64,000 bases of DNA. Origin: Haloarcula marismortui ATCC 43049 (lineage in GTDB: Archaea > Halobacteriota > Halobacteria > Halobacteriales > Haloarculaceae). The position numbers were made by a program, and so were the translations under genes. The notes under the pieces were generated by a model. It saw only the letters and a program-made list of their open reading frames with translations, made no database searches and was not told the origin of the DNA. The DNA is taken from assembly GCF_000011085.1 (NCBI RefSeq), contig NC_006396.1, positions 2,356,001 to 2,420,000 on the forward strand, written 5' to 3'. How positions within the stretch are numbered: the first letter of the stretch is position 1; every line of letters starts with the position of its first letter. Positions 18,038 through 27,270 of this stretch are shown here, in pieces.

Positions 18038-19012
18038 TCAGGGGGCCGAAAGCCGCCAGCCGAGCGTCGCACACAGCCCGAACCCGAAGGCGTTGAGCGA
18101 ACCATGGAGCGCAACCATCGTCGATATCGTCAGCCCCAGCGAGCGGCCGGTGAACGTCGACACCCCGTAGCCGAGCGCGAGCGCCATTGAAACTGGAAGC
18201 GCGACCGCCGCGATGCCGAGCAAGAGCCCCTGCGGTCTAGAGCAGGCAGGGACGACACGATGCAGGACTACACCGCCGAAGGCCGCGACGGCGACAGTGA
18301 AGAGACTCACTGCGACGACCTCCACCAGCGGCGAGAAGGCGATACCGACCGCGATGAGTGCCGGACCGACGAGGATGACACCGACGACGGTGCGGAATCC
18401 CCGCGAGCGGTCACCGAGGTGTCGGCCGGTCAGTCCCACCGCGACCGGGAGGACGAACCCGGCGTAGTGGAAGTGGACCGCTGTCAGTCGGATGATGACG
18501 CGGTCGAACCAGAGCGTCAGGTCGAGATGGGCCAGCAGGAGTGCGACCGCGCCAACCGAGACGTAGGCGAAGCCAGCATCGATAGCGGTCTCTGGGAACA
18601 CTAGGCCGCCCCGAGCCCGAGTCCGAACGAACGCCGCGAGTCCGAGGAGGCCGGTGACCGCAAGCCACGGCGTTGCGAGCGCGGCGGCCAGCAGTGCTGG
18701 TGACGGAATGACCAGCGATACCGCAAACAGGAGTGCGCCGACCGGCTGGAGCCAGATGGCTGTGGTCGTGAGCCGACTGACAGGTGCCTCGAACGCTCCG
18801 CTCACCGCCGTTCGGAGGGCGAGCGGGACCAGCACGAGCGGCGCGAGTGCGAGCGCCCGTTCGATAGCGTCCAGTTCGCCAGTGGCCGTCATCGCCAGCC
18901 AGACCACCGCACCAAGCACCGCGCTCAGGTCCGCCACGGCGATGCCCCGGATAGACGGCTTGGCGACGGTGGCGAGTGCTGGCTGCCGGGGCCCAGCGGC
19001 GCGGTCGCTCAT
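18038..19012 (-). CDS. YndJ-like membrane protein
   Basis: 324 residues with roughly ten hydrophobic segments and few charged loops. The conserved FHYAGFVLPVAVGLTGR and HGSLNAFGFGLCATLGW patterns match the YndJ family. In Bacillus relatives YndJ is paired with a DUF4166 protein, as here: its ATG overlaps the DUF4166 stop as ATGA. A transport role has been proposed by family naming only; the substrate is unknown. Confidence 0.8.
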   Translation of the reverse strand: MSDRAAGPRQPALATVAKPSIRGIAVADLSAVLGAVVWLAMTATGELDAIERALALAPLVLVPLALRTAVSGAFEAPVSRLTTTAIWLQPVGALLFAVSLVIPSPALLAAALATPWLAVTGLLGLAAFVRTRARGGLVFPETAIDAGFAYVSVGAVALLLAHLDLTLWFDRVIIRLTAVHFHYAGFVLPVAVGLTGRHLGDRSRGFRTVVGVILVGPALIAVGIAFSPLVEVVAVSLFTVAVAAFGGVVLHRVVPACSRPQGLLLGIAAVALPVSMALALGYGVSTFTGRSLGLTISTMVALHGSLNAFGFGLCATLGWRLSAP

Positions 19013-19683
19013 CGCGGCGGGAGCCGGTCGAGTCCGCGGACGATTCGGAGGTCGTCGGGCGTCCCGTCGCTGGCAGTCTGGTCCTGCGTGAACGTCCCCC
19101 GATAGCCGAGCATGTGACCCACGAGGTCGTTCTCGACGGTCGCGGTGACGTGGTAGCGTTCATCATCCTCGTCGTAGCGGTCACGTACCTCGACATCGGC
19201 GGCCAGCGGCCCCGGCAAGGGCACATGGCGGTCGTCCAGACGAGCCCACTGGCGGCCGCCAGCGACCACGAGCGCGCCGTCCTCGACCCGCGGGTGGAGT
19301 TCGCTGGCGATTCGGCCGTGTGTCCCCAAGAAATCGAGCAGTCGTTCGGCCTCGGCGTCCCAGACGGTCAGCGAGTCGAACAGGCGGGTGGTGTCGCCAA
19401 AGTCGAAGGCGCGGCGGGTCGTCATCGCCTCGTGACCGCCGTCCGTCGTGTAGGCCACCGTCGTCACCGAAAACGGCACGTCCTCGCCGGCTTCAGGGAA
19501 CAGCATATTCTGGGTCGTCATCGCGTACAGCGCCGGGAGGACCAGCGTCCCGCGGGTAATATCCATCTCGCCGCGACCGACACAGACCGTCCCGTCGTCC
19601 GGGGCGAGGCTGTACCGGTCGCGGACCTTCGGGTGGAGGTCGGCCGCGGCCTCGCCCAGCGCCCGCTCGTAGACGCCCGTCAC
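19009..19683 (-). CDS. DUF4166 family protein
   Basis: 224 residues, GTG start at 19683. Contains LGEAAADLHPKVRDRYSL near the start and later DLVGHMLGYRGTF, the pattern of DUF4166. Soluble, acidic. It is the first gene of a two-gene unit with the YndJ-like membrane protein, overlapping by 4 bp. Function unknown. No gene was seen in the 224 bp between it and thrC. Confidence 0.78.
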   Translation of the reverse strand: MTGVYERALGEAAADLHPKVRDRYSLAPDDGTVCVGRGEMDITRGTLVLPALYAMTTQNMLFPEAGEDVPFSVTTVAYTTDGGHEAMTTRRAFDFGDTTRLFDSLTVWDAEAERLLDFLGTHGRIASELHPRVEDGALVVAGGRQWARLDDRHVPLPGPLAADVEVRDRYDEDDERYHVTATVENDLVGHMLGYRGTFTQDQTASDGTPDDLRIVRGLDRLPPR

Positions 19684-19907
19684 AGTCTCACCCGCGCTGG
19701 TGGCATCCGCAACGCAATCGACGGTTCGACGGCAGCGCTCAGTCGTACTGCACTTCGCGTCTGTGCGTCCATTGGTTGGCTGTTCCCGGGGAAGATGGAT
19801 ATTTCTACTGGGTAGAAGACGGAAAATACTGAGTAAAGAGCCAGCGCAGTCAGTTTTCGACCAGAAAGTCGGGCAGGGCCTCGCCGTTGGCGGCCCGTTC
19901 GCCGACG

Positions 19908-21287
19908 TTACTTCTTCGAGCGGAGTTTGCGGTAGAGATACGCGACACCGAGACCGCTGGCGACCAGCGCCGGGACCAGCGGCGCGTCGGCGGCCTTCGA
20001 CGCCTGTCGCCGAATCGTCTCAGTGACTGACGACGGTTCTTCGATGAGGTCCAGCACGGCTTCGGTGCTGTTAGCGACCGGCTCCGGCTCGTTCCCGGCC
20101 TCTGCGGCCGCTTCGGGGTCTTTGAGCAGGTGGCCCGTGGTCAGGCAGACGACCGACTCATCGCTATCGACCTCGCCTTCGCGCCGGAGTTTCCGGAGGC
20201 CAGCGACGGAGGCGGCGGACGCCGGTTCGACGCCGACGCCTTCCCCGGCGATGTCACGCTGCGCTTCGGTGATTTCCTCGTCGGAGACAGCGACGGCGGT
20301 GCCGCCGGTCTCCCGGATGCCCGGCAGCGCCTTCGGCGCGTTGACCGGATTGCCGATGCGGATGGCGGTCGCGCGGGTCTCGACGTCATCCCAGCGGCGG
20401 GTGTCCTCGTATCCATTCTCGATAGCCTCGACCATCGGAGCGGCACCCTCTGCCTGCACGCCGGTGAGTTTGGGCACCTGCTCCTCGGTGATTGCGCCGG
20501 CCTTGACGAGTTCGCGGAAGCACTTGTACAGCGCCGCGGTGTTGCCGGCGTTGCCGACCGGCAGGACGATTCGGTCCGGGTACTCGCCGTTGTCGGCGTA
20601 GAACTCCTCCATGATTTCCAGCCCGATGGTCTTCTGGCCCTCCAGACGGAAGGGGTTCAGCGAGTTCAGGAGGTAGGCCTCGCCGCGGGCGGCGAGGTCC
20701 TGCACGATGTCGAGACACTGATCGAAGTTGCCGTCGACTTCGAGAATGCGCGCGCGGTGGAGACTTGCCTGAGCGATTTTACCGGCTGCGACCTTCCCGG
20801 CAGGCAGGAGCACGAGCGTTTCCATCCCGCCGCGAGCGCCGTAAGCCGCCAGTGCCGCAGACGTGTTGCCCGTCGAGGCACAGGCCAGTCGGTCGACGCC
20901 GACCTCTTGGGCGACCCGGACACCGACGGTCATGCCGCGGTCCTTGAACGAGCCAGTGGGGTTCATCCCCTCGTGTTTCACGCGGAGCGCGTCGACGCCG
21001 ATGTCGTCTTTCAGGCGGGGCATCTCGTGCAGCGGCGTGTCACCCTCGGGGAGCGTGATACCCTCTTCGAAGGGCAGGGCAGCGTTGTACCGCCAGACCC
21101 CCGAGCCTTCGAACTCGTCGAAGGTCGGCAGGTCATCGTAGCGGACCTCGAGCAGGCCGTCGCAATGGTCGCAGGTGTAGCGAATCTCGTCGAAGGGAGC
21201 GAACGTCTCACCACACTCGATGCAGGCCAGCCAGACGCCGTCATCGGCAACCGGCGGCACGTCGTCGGTGAGTTGCAGGTCAGCCAT
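19908..21287 (-). CDS. thrC: Threonine synthase with hydrophobic C-terminal tail
   Basis: 459 residues from ATG 21287. An N-terminal zinc-ribbon (CIEC about 22-25, CDHC about 39-42) precedes the PLP fold type II domain; the PLP lysine is K115 in PTGSFKDRG, with STGNTSAA and PVGNAGNT as phosphate and substrate loops. It converts O-phosphohomoserine to threonine. Unusually, after the catalytic domain there is an Ala/Glu-rich stretch and then a hydrophobic segment ending in positive residues (LVPALVASGLGVAYLYRKL), like a tail anchor. Confidence 0.92.
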   Translation of the reverse strand: MADLQLTDDVPPVADDGVWLACIECGETFAPFDEIRYTCDHCDGLLEVRYDDLPTFDEFEGSGVWRYNAALPFEEGITLPEGDTPLHEMPRLKDDIGVDALRVKHEGMNPTGSFKDRGMTVGVRVAQEVGVDRLACASTGNTSAALAAYGARGGMETLVLLPAGKVAAGKIAQASLHRARILEVDGNFDQCLDIVQDLAARGEAYLLNSLNPFRLEGQKTIGLEIMEEFYADNGEYPDRIVLPVGNAGNTAALYKCFRELVKAGAITEEQVPKLTGVQAEGAAPMVEAIENGYEDTRRWDDVETRATAIRIGNPVNAPKALPGIRETGGTAVAVSDEEITEAQRDIAGEGVGVEPASAASVAGLRKLRREGEVDSDESVVCLTTGHLLKDPEAAAEAGNEPEPVANSTEAVLDLIEEPSSVTETIRRQASKAADAPLVPALVASGLGVAYLYRKLRSKK

Positions 21288-21364
21288 TGTCGGGACCATG
21301 CTCCCAGTGGGCAAAAGTCGGACGGTTGTCGGCTATACTGCCAGCGTTCACGGCGCGGCAGCTA

Positions 21365-21754
21365 TCACTCGCTGGGCCTGGCGTCGAACTCGTCGATACG
21401 GTGATGGACCGCGACAGTCCACTCGTCGAGGGTCTCGTGCATCAGTTCGCGGGCCTCCGACAGCGGTGTCGCGGTGTACTGGTACACGTGGCCGCCGCCG
21501 TCGAGCAACCGCCGTTTCCGCGTCGCAAGCCCCTTCTCGCGAAGCGTCGATAGCGACCGGTTGACGTTCGAGCGATCCCGACCAAGTTCGTCAGCGAGTT
21601 CCTCGACAGTGCTTGCAGGTGTTTCGAGCAATGTCTGATACGTCCGTACCTCGTGTTCCTGAACGCCGAACACACAGGCCATCACATCCGAGAGATTCGG
21701 TTCGTCGTCGACCATCAGCTCGTGGAACTGGTCCGGAGATGAGTTGACAGACAT
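21365..21754 (-). CDS. Winged-helix transcriptional regulator, TrmB-like
   Basis: 129 residues from ATG 21754; a GTG two codons upstream is an alternative. The centre has a clear winged helix: EVRTYQTLLETPASTVEELA, then DELGRDRSNVNRSLSTLREKG and the wing HVYQYTATPL. The C-terminal helix (LMHETLDEWTVAVHHRI) may dimerise. It lies upstream of thrC on the same strand, 77 bp away, but may regulate other genes. The long AT-rich gap follows upstream of it. Confidence 0.82.
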   Translation of the reverse strand: MSVNSSPDQFHELMVDDEPNLSDVMACVFGVQEHEVRTYQTLLETPASTVEELADELGRDRSNVNRSLSTLREKGLATRKRRLLDGGGHVYQYTATPLSEARELMHETLDEWTVAVHHRIDEFDARPSE

Positions 21755-21760
21755 ACCCAC

Positions 21761-22140
21761 CTGTATACTTCCGACCCGGATAAACTGGGTCGTTACCTCA
21801 ACCTCACCGCTCTGGTGTCGGTGCTGCCCGATTTCGGAAATATCAAATAGTTTACTGTTTCAGGGTGGACTACAAACTAGCCGGACACCAGCAGCAACTG
21901 GTGCTGTGAGGAACATTGTCAATGCTAGCAAAAAGGGTGCCGTTTCAGGTGGAGAGTTCCCCGAGACGGAATTGTTGTTGTCTCAATTTACAATCACCCT
22001 CAAAAGACTATACTATATAGTTACAGATAAGAAGTATTAACACTCATCGACGGGTGTCAGTTAAAAAGAAGTAAGCGCATGTCCCGTCGTGGTGTTCGAG
22101 CTACGATGAGGATGCTAATACTTCCTGATCCCAGAAACCA
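21761..22140. other. AT-rich intergenic gap upstream of the phosphoribosyltransferase gene
   Basis: 380 bp with clearly lower GC than the neighbours, especially 21835-22090. A 98-codon open frame on the plus strand (21744-22040) has no acidic bias and no recognisable domain, so I do not call it. Several TATA-like stretches are visible (for example around 22008-22040). The composition suggests transferred DNA or a dense promoter region. Confidence 0.5.
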
Positions 22141-23118
22141 ATGAATTACAGGAGTTTCGACCATCTCAGTGCTGATACGCAGGAGTGGATCGTCGATCTA
22201 CCAGACGGCTTGGATCTGATCGTCGGAATACCCAGAAGTGGCATGTTAGTGTCAAACTTACTCTCACTGCATCTCAATCTCCCGATGACAGATATCGACG
22301 GGTTGCGGGAGGGCAGACTCCTGCAGACGGGGGAGCGGTATGATGGTGAGTTCGACCTCTCGGAGTTCTCGAAGATACTGGTGGTCGACGACACCGTCTA
22401 CACCGGAAGCGAAATGACCGAGGCGCAGTCGACGATTGGCGGGTTTGATCTGTCCGCGGACGTGTACTACGGCGCTGTGTACGTGGACGAGGGCTCCGAG
22501 CAGTTCGTCGATACGTACGCCCAGACCCTGGCGTTCCCGAGAGTATTCGAGTGGAACATGATGCACCACGACTTCCTCGAGGACTCCTGTGTCGACCTGG
22601 ATGGCATCCTCTGTCGCGACCCGACACCCAAAGAGAACGACGACGGGCCGAAATACCGGGAGTTTATTTCGACTGTCGATCCGATCTGTGTTCCCTCGGT
22701 GGAAATCGGGAAGATCGTCACCTGTCGGCTGGAGAAGTACCGCAGCGAGACTGCCGCCTGGCTTGAGGAACACGGGATCGAGTACGACGAACTGGTGATG
22801 ATGCAGTACCCGGACAAAGCCACTCGGGTCGCCGCAGGCAACCACGGCGAGTACAAGGCCACGGTGTACCAGTCCTCGGACGCCAAACTGTTCGTCGAAA
22901 GCTCACACTCTCAGGCGCGGACGATCGCTATGCAGACGAACAAACCCGTCTATAGCAAGGAGCAAAACCGGATGCTCCAGCAGGGGTATCTGAACCGCGT
23001 CACCAGAAACGGCCAGATGTCTATTGAAGCCGTCAAATCCGACCCGCTCAGATACGTCGAACAGTTCAGGTCGGACCCCGTCGACTTCGTCAAGCGGGCT
23101 TCGTCGGTGTTTCTCTGA
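22141..23118 (+). CDS. Phosphoribosyltransferase domain fused to HAD-like domain
   Basis: 325 residues. The first half has a type I phosphoribosyltransferase pattern: VGIPRSGM near residue 30 and the PRPP loop ILVVDDTVYTGSEM at about 79-92. The second half starts with CVDLDGILCRDPT (about 150-162), like motif I of HAD phosphatases, and continues with VTCRLEKYRSET and LVMMQYPDKATR. Related proteins occur in polysaccharide gene clusters and phages of bacteria and archaea, with unknown substrates. It is alone between a regulator and an SDR gene, behind an AT-rich gap, and is less acidic than its neighbours, so horizontal transfer is likely. Confidence 0.8.
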   Translation: MNYRSFDHLSADTQEWIVDLPDGLDLIVGIPRSGMLVSNLLSLHLNLPMTDIDGLREGRLLQTGERYDGEFDLSEFSKILVVDDTVYTGSEMTEAQSTIGGFDLSADVYYGAVYVDEGSEQFVDTYAQTLAFPRVFEWNMMHHDFLEDSCVDLDGILCRDPTPKENDDGPKYREFISTVDPICVPSVEIGKIVTCRLEKYRSETAAWLEEHGIEYDELVMMQYPDKATRVAAGNHGEYKATVYQSSDAKLFVESSHSQARTIAMQTNKPVYSKEQNRMLQQGYLNRVTRNGQMSIEAVKSDPLRYVEQFRSDPVDFVKRASSVFL

Positions 23119-23189
23119 TTTGCAGCGGTCACCTGCCACGGCCTCCGGTGGGCCCAAACGCTAACCACGAGACGCCCGTGAGTCCGACC

Positions 23190-23933
23190 ATGGATTCGGG
23201 ACCACTTGCAGAGACAACTGTACTCGTCACCGGAGCGAGTTCGGGTATCGGCGCGGCGACCGCCCGGAAGCTGGCCCGCGACGGGGCTGACGTGGCGTTA
23301 GTTGCCCGCCGGGAAGACCGCCTCACTGAACTGGCCGACGAAATCACCGACAACCACACCGTCGGTACCCACGTCGTGCCAGCCGACGTCAGCGACCGGG
23401 CACAGGTCACGGCCGCTATCGAATCGACCGTCGAAGCGTTCGGCTCACTTGACGGCGTTGTCGTCAACGCCGGGGTCGGCCGCGGGTCGGACGTTGAGAC
23501 GCTGTCAGACGAGCAGTACCGGACGATGATGGACGTCAACGTCGACGGCGCGTTCTACACCGCCCGCGAGTCGCTCTCCTATCTCCGGGACGGGGCCGGG
23601 TCGCTGGTGTTCGTCGGTAGCTTCGCCGGGCAGTATCCCCGGCCGTTCAACCCCGTCTACGCCGCGACGAAGTGGTGGCTCCGTGGCTTCGCACATAGCC
23701 TCGCCGGCCAGGTCGGTGACGACGACATCGGCGTCACGGTTGTCAATCCTTCAGAGGTCCGGTCGGAGTTCAACTCCGAGGACGGAACGGCGTTCAACGA
23801 GCGGTTCGAGCCGGGCGAGGTGACCGAGCCCGAAGAGGTAGCCGACGCTATCGCCTTCGCCATGCGACAGGAGCCACCGACCACCATCAACAGCATCGAC
23901 GTGTTCCGCCGGGACAAATTTAGCCACTTCTAG
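23190..23933 (+). CDS. Short-chain dehydrogenase/reductase
   Basis: 247 residues from ATG 23190 (MDSGPLAETTVLVTGASS). Rossmann motif TGASSGIGAATA, NAG motif (VVNAGVGRG), catalytic YAATKWWLRGF (YxxxK). Typical classical SDR size; the arginine after the second strand (VARRED) suggests NADP(H). Substrate unknown. A palindrome-rich repeat begins directly after its stop codon. Confidence 0.92.
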   Translation: MDSGPLAETTVLVTGASSGIGAATARKLARDGADVALVARREDRLTELADEITDNHTVGTHVVPADVSDRAQVTAAIESTVEAFGSLDGVVVNAGVGRGSDVETLSDEQYRTMMDVNVDGAFYTARESLSYLRDGAGSLVFVGSFAGQYPRPFNPVYAATKWWLRGFAHSLAGQVGDDDIGVTVVNPSEVRSEFNSEDGTAFNERFEPGEVTEPEEVADAIAFAMRQEPPTTINSIDVFRRDKFSHF

Positions 23934-23937
23934 CCTA

Positions 23938-24122
23938 CCACCTTTTTCCACGGGGGCATCGCGCTCGCCGCTGGCGAGCGCTCAACCCCCGCGCAAAAAC
24001 GTCCTCAGAAGTCGGAGACTTCTGATGGGCTGCACAAGAGCTTCGCTCTTGTGAACGTGGGCGAAAAAGGCGCGAATCGCGGAGCGATTCGCGTGAAACC
24101 GCGGGCCGTCGGCGCACGGTAC
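23938..24122 (+). repeat. Palindrome-rich 3'-flanking repeat, copy 1 (after SDR gene)
   Basis: Starts 4 bp after the SDR stop. Blocks in order: CCACCTTTTT (23938-23947), a stem CGGGGG/CCCCCG (23951-23956 with 23986-23991) around a 3-nt-loop palindrome (23961-23981), GCAAAAACGT (23993-24002), two further palindromes (24005-24025, 24033-24053), an 18-mer at 24054-24071, a 10 bp-arm palindrome at 24071-24093, and a GAAACCGCG-type block (24095-24121). The same order of blocks occurs after polB at 62826-62960, without the two extra palindromes. The T5 runs may also end transcription. Confidence 0.75.
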
Positions 24123-24186
24123 AGTGGCATCGCCACAGACCGCTTCCGCCCGGCTAACCACTCTAAATCTTCGGGCCGACCGATTA

Positions 24187-25083
24187 CTACGCCTGCTCGG
24201 ACAGCCACACGAGCAGTCCCTTCTGGGCGTGCAGGCGATTCTCCGCCTGATTCCAGACGACAGCGTTCTCCGATTCGATGGCAGCGTCGGTGACCTCCTC
24301 GCCGCGGTGGGCGGGCAGGCAGTGCATGAACGGCCGGTCCCCAAGCAGGTCCGGCGTGATCTGGAACCCCTCGAAGTCTGCGAGTTTCTGGTCGCGTTTG
24401 TCCTCCTGGCCCATGCTGACCCACACATCGGAGTACACCACGTCCGCGCCAGCCACGGCGGCCTCTGGGTCGTGGGTCGTCTCAGGCGCGTTACCGAAGC
24501 CGGCGGCGCGGTCGGCCACATCATCAGAGATGCCGTAGCCCTCCGGCGTGGCGACGGTGAGGTCGAGGCCGACCATCGCTGCGCCGATGACGAACGACTG
24601 GCAGACGTTGTTACCATCGCCGACCCACGCCACGGAAACGTCCTCAAAGTCGCCGAACTGCGCACGGATGGTCAGCAGGTCGGCGAGCGTCTGGCAAGGG
24701 TGGGCGTCGTCGGTCAGCCCGTTGATGACCGGAACGTCGGCGTATTCGGCCAGTTCCTCGGCGTCCGCATGGTCGAACACGCGGGCCATGATGAAATCGA
24801 CGTAGCGCCCGAGCGCACGGGCGGTGTCTTTCACCGGTTCGCCGTGGCCCAGATGGATGTCGTCGGGGCCGAGAAAGACGGCGTGGCCGCCCAGTTGCGT
24901 CATCCCCGTCTCGAAGGAAACCCGGGTCCGCGTCGACGGCTTCTCAAATATCATCCCGAGTGTCTGCTGGTCGAGCAGGTCACTCGTGCTCCCCTCGCCG
25001 TGGTCGGCCTTGATGGCCGCGGCGCGGTCGAGGACGGTCACCAGTTCGTCGGTCGTGAGGTCGTCGACGTCGAGTATATCCAT
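24187..25083 (-). CDS. argF: Ornithine carbamoyltransferase
   Basis: 298 residues, starting MDILDVDDLTTDELV. Carbamoyl-phosphate loop STRTRVSFE at about 50, ornithine-side motifs HPCQTLADLL and HCLPAHRGEE. It makes citrulline from ornithine and carbamoyl phosphate. It is the last gene of the argW-X-C-B-D-E-F run and sits 1 bp after argE. Length is typical for archaeal OTC. Confidence 0.96.
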   Translation of the reverse strand: MDILDVDDLTTDELVTVLDRAAAIKADHGEGSTSDLLDQQTLGMIFEKPSTRTRVSFETGMTQLGGHAVFLGPDDIHLGHGEPVKDTARALGRYVDFIMARVFDHADAEELAEYADVPVINGLTDDAHPCQTLADLLTIRAQFGDFEDVSVAWVGDGNNVCQSFVIGAAMVGLDLTVATPEGYGISDDVADRAAGFGNAPETTHDPEAAVAGADVVYSDVWVSMGQEDKRDQKLADFEGFQITPDLLGDRPFMHCLPAHRGEEVTDAAIESENAVVWNQAENRLHAQKGLLVWLSEQA

Positions 25084-25084
25084 C

Positions 25085-26146
25085 TCAGTCCTCCAGCAGG
25101 CGTTCGGTCGCGGTTTCGAGCACCGCGACGGAGCGGTCGTATTCGTCGAGCGGGAGGTGCTCGTTCGGTGCGTGGTCGAGGTCCGAGTCGCCAGGCCCGT
25201 ATGTCACCATCGGACAGTCCCACGTCTTCGCGTAGACGTTCATGTCGCTGGTGCCAGTCTTGCGAAGCAGCGTGGGCTCGCCACCCTGCTGCCGGATGGC
25301 GGCCCGGAACGCCCGGGCGGCGCTAGTTCGGGGGCTCTGCATCACCGGTTCGACCTTGTCGTCCCAGTTGACCGTGTCGTTCTCCAGAAACCCGTCGGCG
25401 ATTTCGCGGATTTCGCCGGTGCTGTACTCCGGCGGGACGCGCAGCTGGACATCCATCGTCGCTTCGACGCTCAGCCCGTCGCTTGATGTCCCGCCGTTGA
25501 ACTCAACTGGCTTGCAGGTGACGCGCTCGAAGACGGGGTGCCACTCGTCGGTCTCGAACTCGTCGTCAACCGACGACCACCAGTCGATAGCGTCCTGAAT
25601 GGCGTTGTTCTCCGGGCGCGAGGAGTGGCCGGACTCGCTGGTGGCGACATAGGTCCCGGCCAGCAGGCCGCGATAGCCAAGCGTGATGCCCTCCCAGCCG
25701 GAGGGTTCGCCGTTGATCACGGCACCGGGTTCCGACTCGCGGTCCTCAACGAGGAATCGAGCACCTTTCGAATCGACCTCCTCGCCGACGACGCCGACGA
25801 AGGAGGCTCCGGTGCGGACGGCCGCGACGGCCATCGCACACAGCGGCCCTTTCGCGTCGACGCTGCCGCGGCCCCAAAGCACGTCACCCTCATCGTCCTC
25901 CTCGACGCGAACCGGGATGTCGCCCGGGACGGTGTCGATGTGAGAGGTGAGCAAGACGCCGTCATCTGCGGGCGCGCGGACGTTGCCAACTTCATCGAGC
26001 CACGCCTCGCGGCCGTGGGCCTCGAAGAACTCGACTAACCGTTCGGCCGCCTCCGTCTCGTTCCGCGAGACAGACGGGATGCGGACGACAGCTTCGAGCA
26101 GGTCACGTGCCTCGGTGTCAGCCTCGCGGCTCGCGGCTTCGCTCAT
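25085..26146 (-). CDS. argE: ArgW(LysW)-ornithine hydrolase, M20 family
   Basis: 353 residues. M20 metallopeptidase pattern: LLTSHIDTVPGD (metal His and Asp), WGRGSVDAKGPLCAM, VVGEEVDSKGA (catalytic and metal Glu), and the last metal His in DHAPNEHL. In LysW-type pathways this enzyme (LysK) releases the free amino acid from the carrier protein; with the gene order here it should release ornithine from ArgW. Its ATG overlaps the argD stop by 4 bp. Confidence 0.92.
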   Translation of the reverse strand: MSEAASREADTEARDLLEAVVRIPSVSRNETEAAERLVEFFEAHGREAWLDEVGNVRAPADDGVLLTSHIDTVPGDIPVRVEEDDEGDVLWGRGSVDAKGPLCAMAVAAVRTGASFVGVVGEEVDSKGARFLVEDRESEPGAVINGEPSGWEGITLGYRGLLAGTYVATSESGHSSRPENNAIQDAIDWWSSVDDEFETDEWHPVFERVTCKPVEFNGGTSSDGLSVEATMDVQLRVPPEYSTGEIREIADGFLENDTVNWDDKVEPVMQSPRTSAARAFRAAIRQQGGEPTLLRKTGTSDMNVYAKTWDCPMVTYGPGDSDLDHAPNEHLPLDEYDRSVAVLETATERLLED

Positions 26147-27270
26147 TCCACCACCTCCGCCATCGCGTCAACGACGGCGTCAGCGTGATCCTTGTCAATG
26201 GTCAGGGGCGGGAGCAGGCGGATAACCGTGCGGCCGGCCGGCAGCGCGAGCACCTGATGGTTCAATGCAAGCTTTTTCAGCGCCGCGTTCGCGCCGCGGC
26301 CGACCTCAACGCCGATCATCAGCCCCTCGCCGCGGATGTCCCGCACGTCGTCACCGATAGCTGCCTCCAGTTCAGTCAGGAGGTAATCGCCGATAACGGC
26401 GGCGTTGCCGGGCACCGAGTCCTCGATGATGGTCGAGACTGTTGCGCCGGCAGCCGCCGAGATGACCGGCCCGCCGGAGAACGTCGAGGCATGGGAGCCG
26501 TAGTCCTCGGCGATCCAGTCCCGGCACAGCGTCGCGCCGATAGGGAGACCATTTCCGAGGCCCTTCGCTGCGGTTATCATGTCCGGCGCGACGGCGGCGC
26601 GCTGGGAGTTCCACAGCGCACCGGTCCGTCCCATCCCGGTCTGGACCTCATCGAATATGAGTGCTGCCCCGGCGTCTTCGGTAATCTCCCGTGCGTCTTC
26701 GAGGTAGCCGTCCGAGGTAGGATTGATACCGCCTTCGCCCTGAACAGGTTCGACGATGAACGCGGCGGTGTCCTCGTCGACGGCTTCCTCAAGCGCCTCG
26801 CTGTCGTCGTAGGGGACGAACTCAACATCGCCGATGAGCGGCTCGTAGGGTTTCTTGTACTTGTTTTTCCACGTGGTCGCCAGCGCGCCCATCGTCCGGC
26901 CGTGAAAGCCCTGCATCGTCGCGACGATTTTGGAGTTCCCCGTCGCCGACCGGGCGAACTTCAGCGCGGCCTCGTTGGCCTCGGTCCCGGAGTTACAGAG
27001 CCAGGTCTTGTCAATCGGGTCCGGTGCGGTCTTGGCGAGCAGGTCGTACAGCGCCGTCCGTTCGGCGTTCGGATAGGACGCCTGAACGTACGTTATCTTC
27101 TCTAGCTGTTCGCTGACGGCGCTGTGGACCGCCGGGTGCTTGTGGCCCAGCGGGACACAGGCGTAGGATGCGCCCATGTCTAGATACTCTGTGCCGCTGT
27201 CGTCGTAGACGTAGGCACCGTCGCCACGTTCGATCTGGATAGGTTTCTCGTTGAAAACGAATCCGCTCAT
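26143..27270 (-). CDS. argD: ArgW-glutamate-semialdehyde aminotransferase
   Basis: 375 residues, class III PLP aminotransferase. CNSGTEANEAALKFAR and GFHGRTMGAL near the cofactor, LIFDEVQTGMGRTG, and the PLP lysine in ITAAKGLGNGLPIG. In this context it aminates the carrier-bound glutamate semialdehyde (LysJ/ArgD type). Overlaps argB upstream and argE downstream by 4 bp each. Confidence 0.94.
   Translation of the reverse strand: MSGFVFNEKPIQIERGDGAYVYDDSGTEYLDMGASYACVPLGHKHPAVHSAVSEQLEKITYVQASYPNAERTALYDLLAKTAPDPIDKTWLCNSGTEANEAALKFARSATGNSKIVATMQGFHGRTMGALATTWKNKYKKPYEPLIGDVEFVPYDDSEALEEAVDEDTAAFIVEPVQGEGGINPTSDGYLEDAREITEDAGAALIFDEVQTGMGRTGALWNSQRAAVAPDMITAAKGLGNGLPIGATLCRDWIAEDYGSHASTFSGGPVISAAAGATVSTIIEDSVPGNAAVIGDYLLTELEAAIGDDVRDIRGEGLMIGVEVGRGANAALKKLALNHQVLALPAGRTVIRLLPPLTIDKDHADAVVDAMAEVVE

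Noticed and set aside
21744..22040. A 98-codon plus-strand frame in the AT-rich gap
   Set aside because: Not acidic, no domain, starts inside the start region of the divergent regulator gene.
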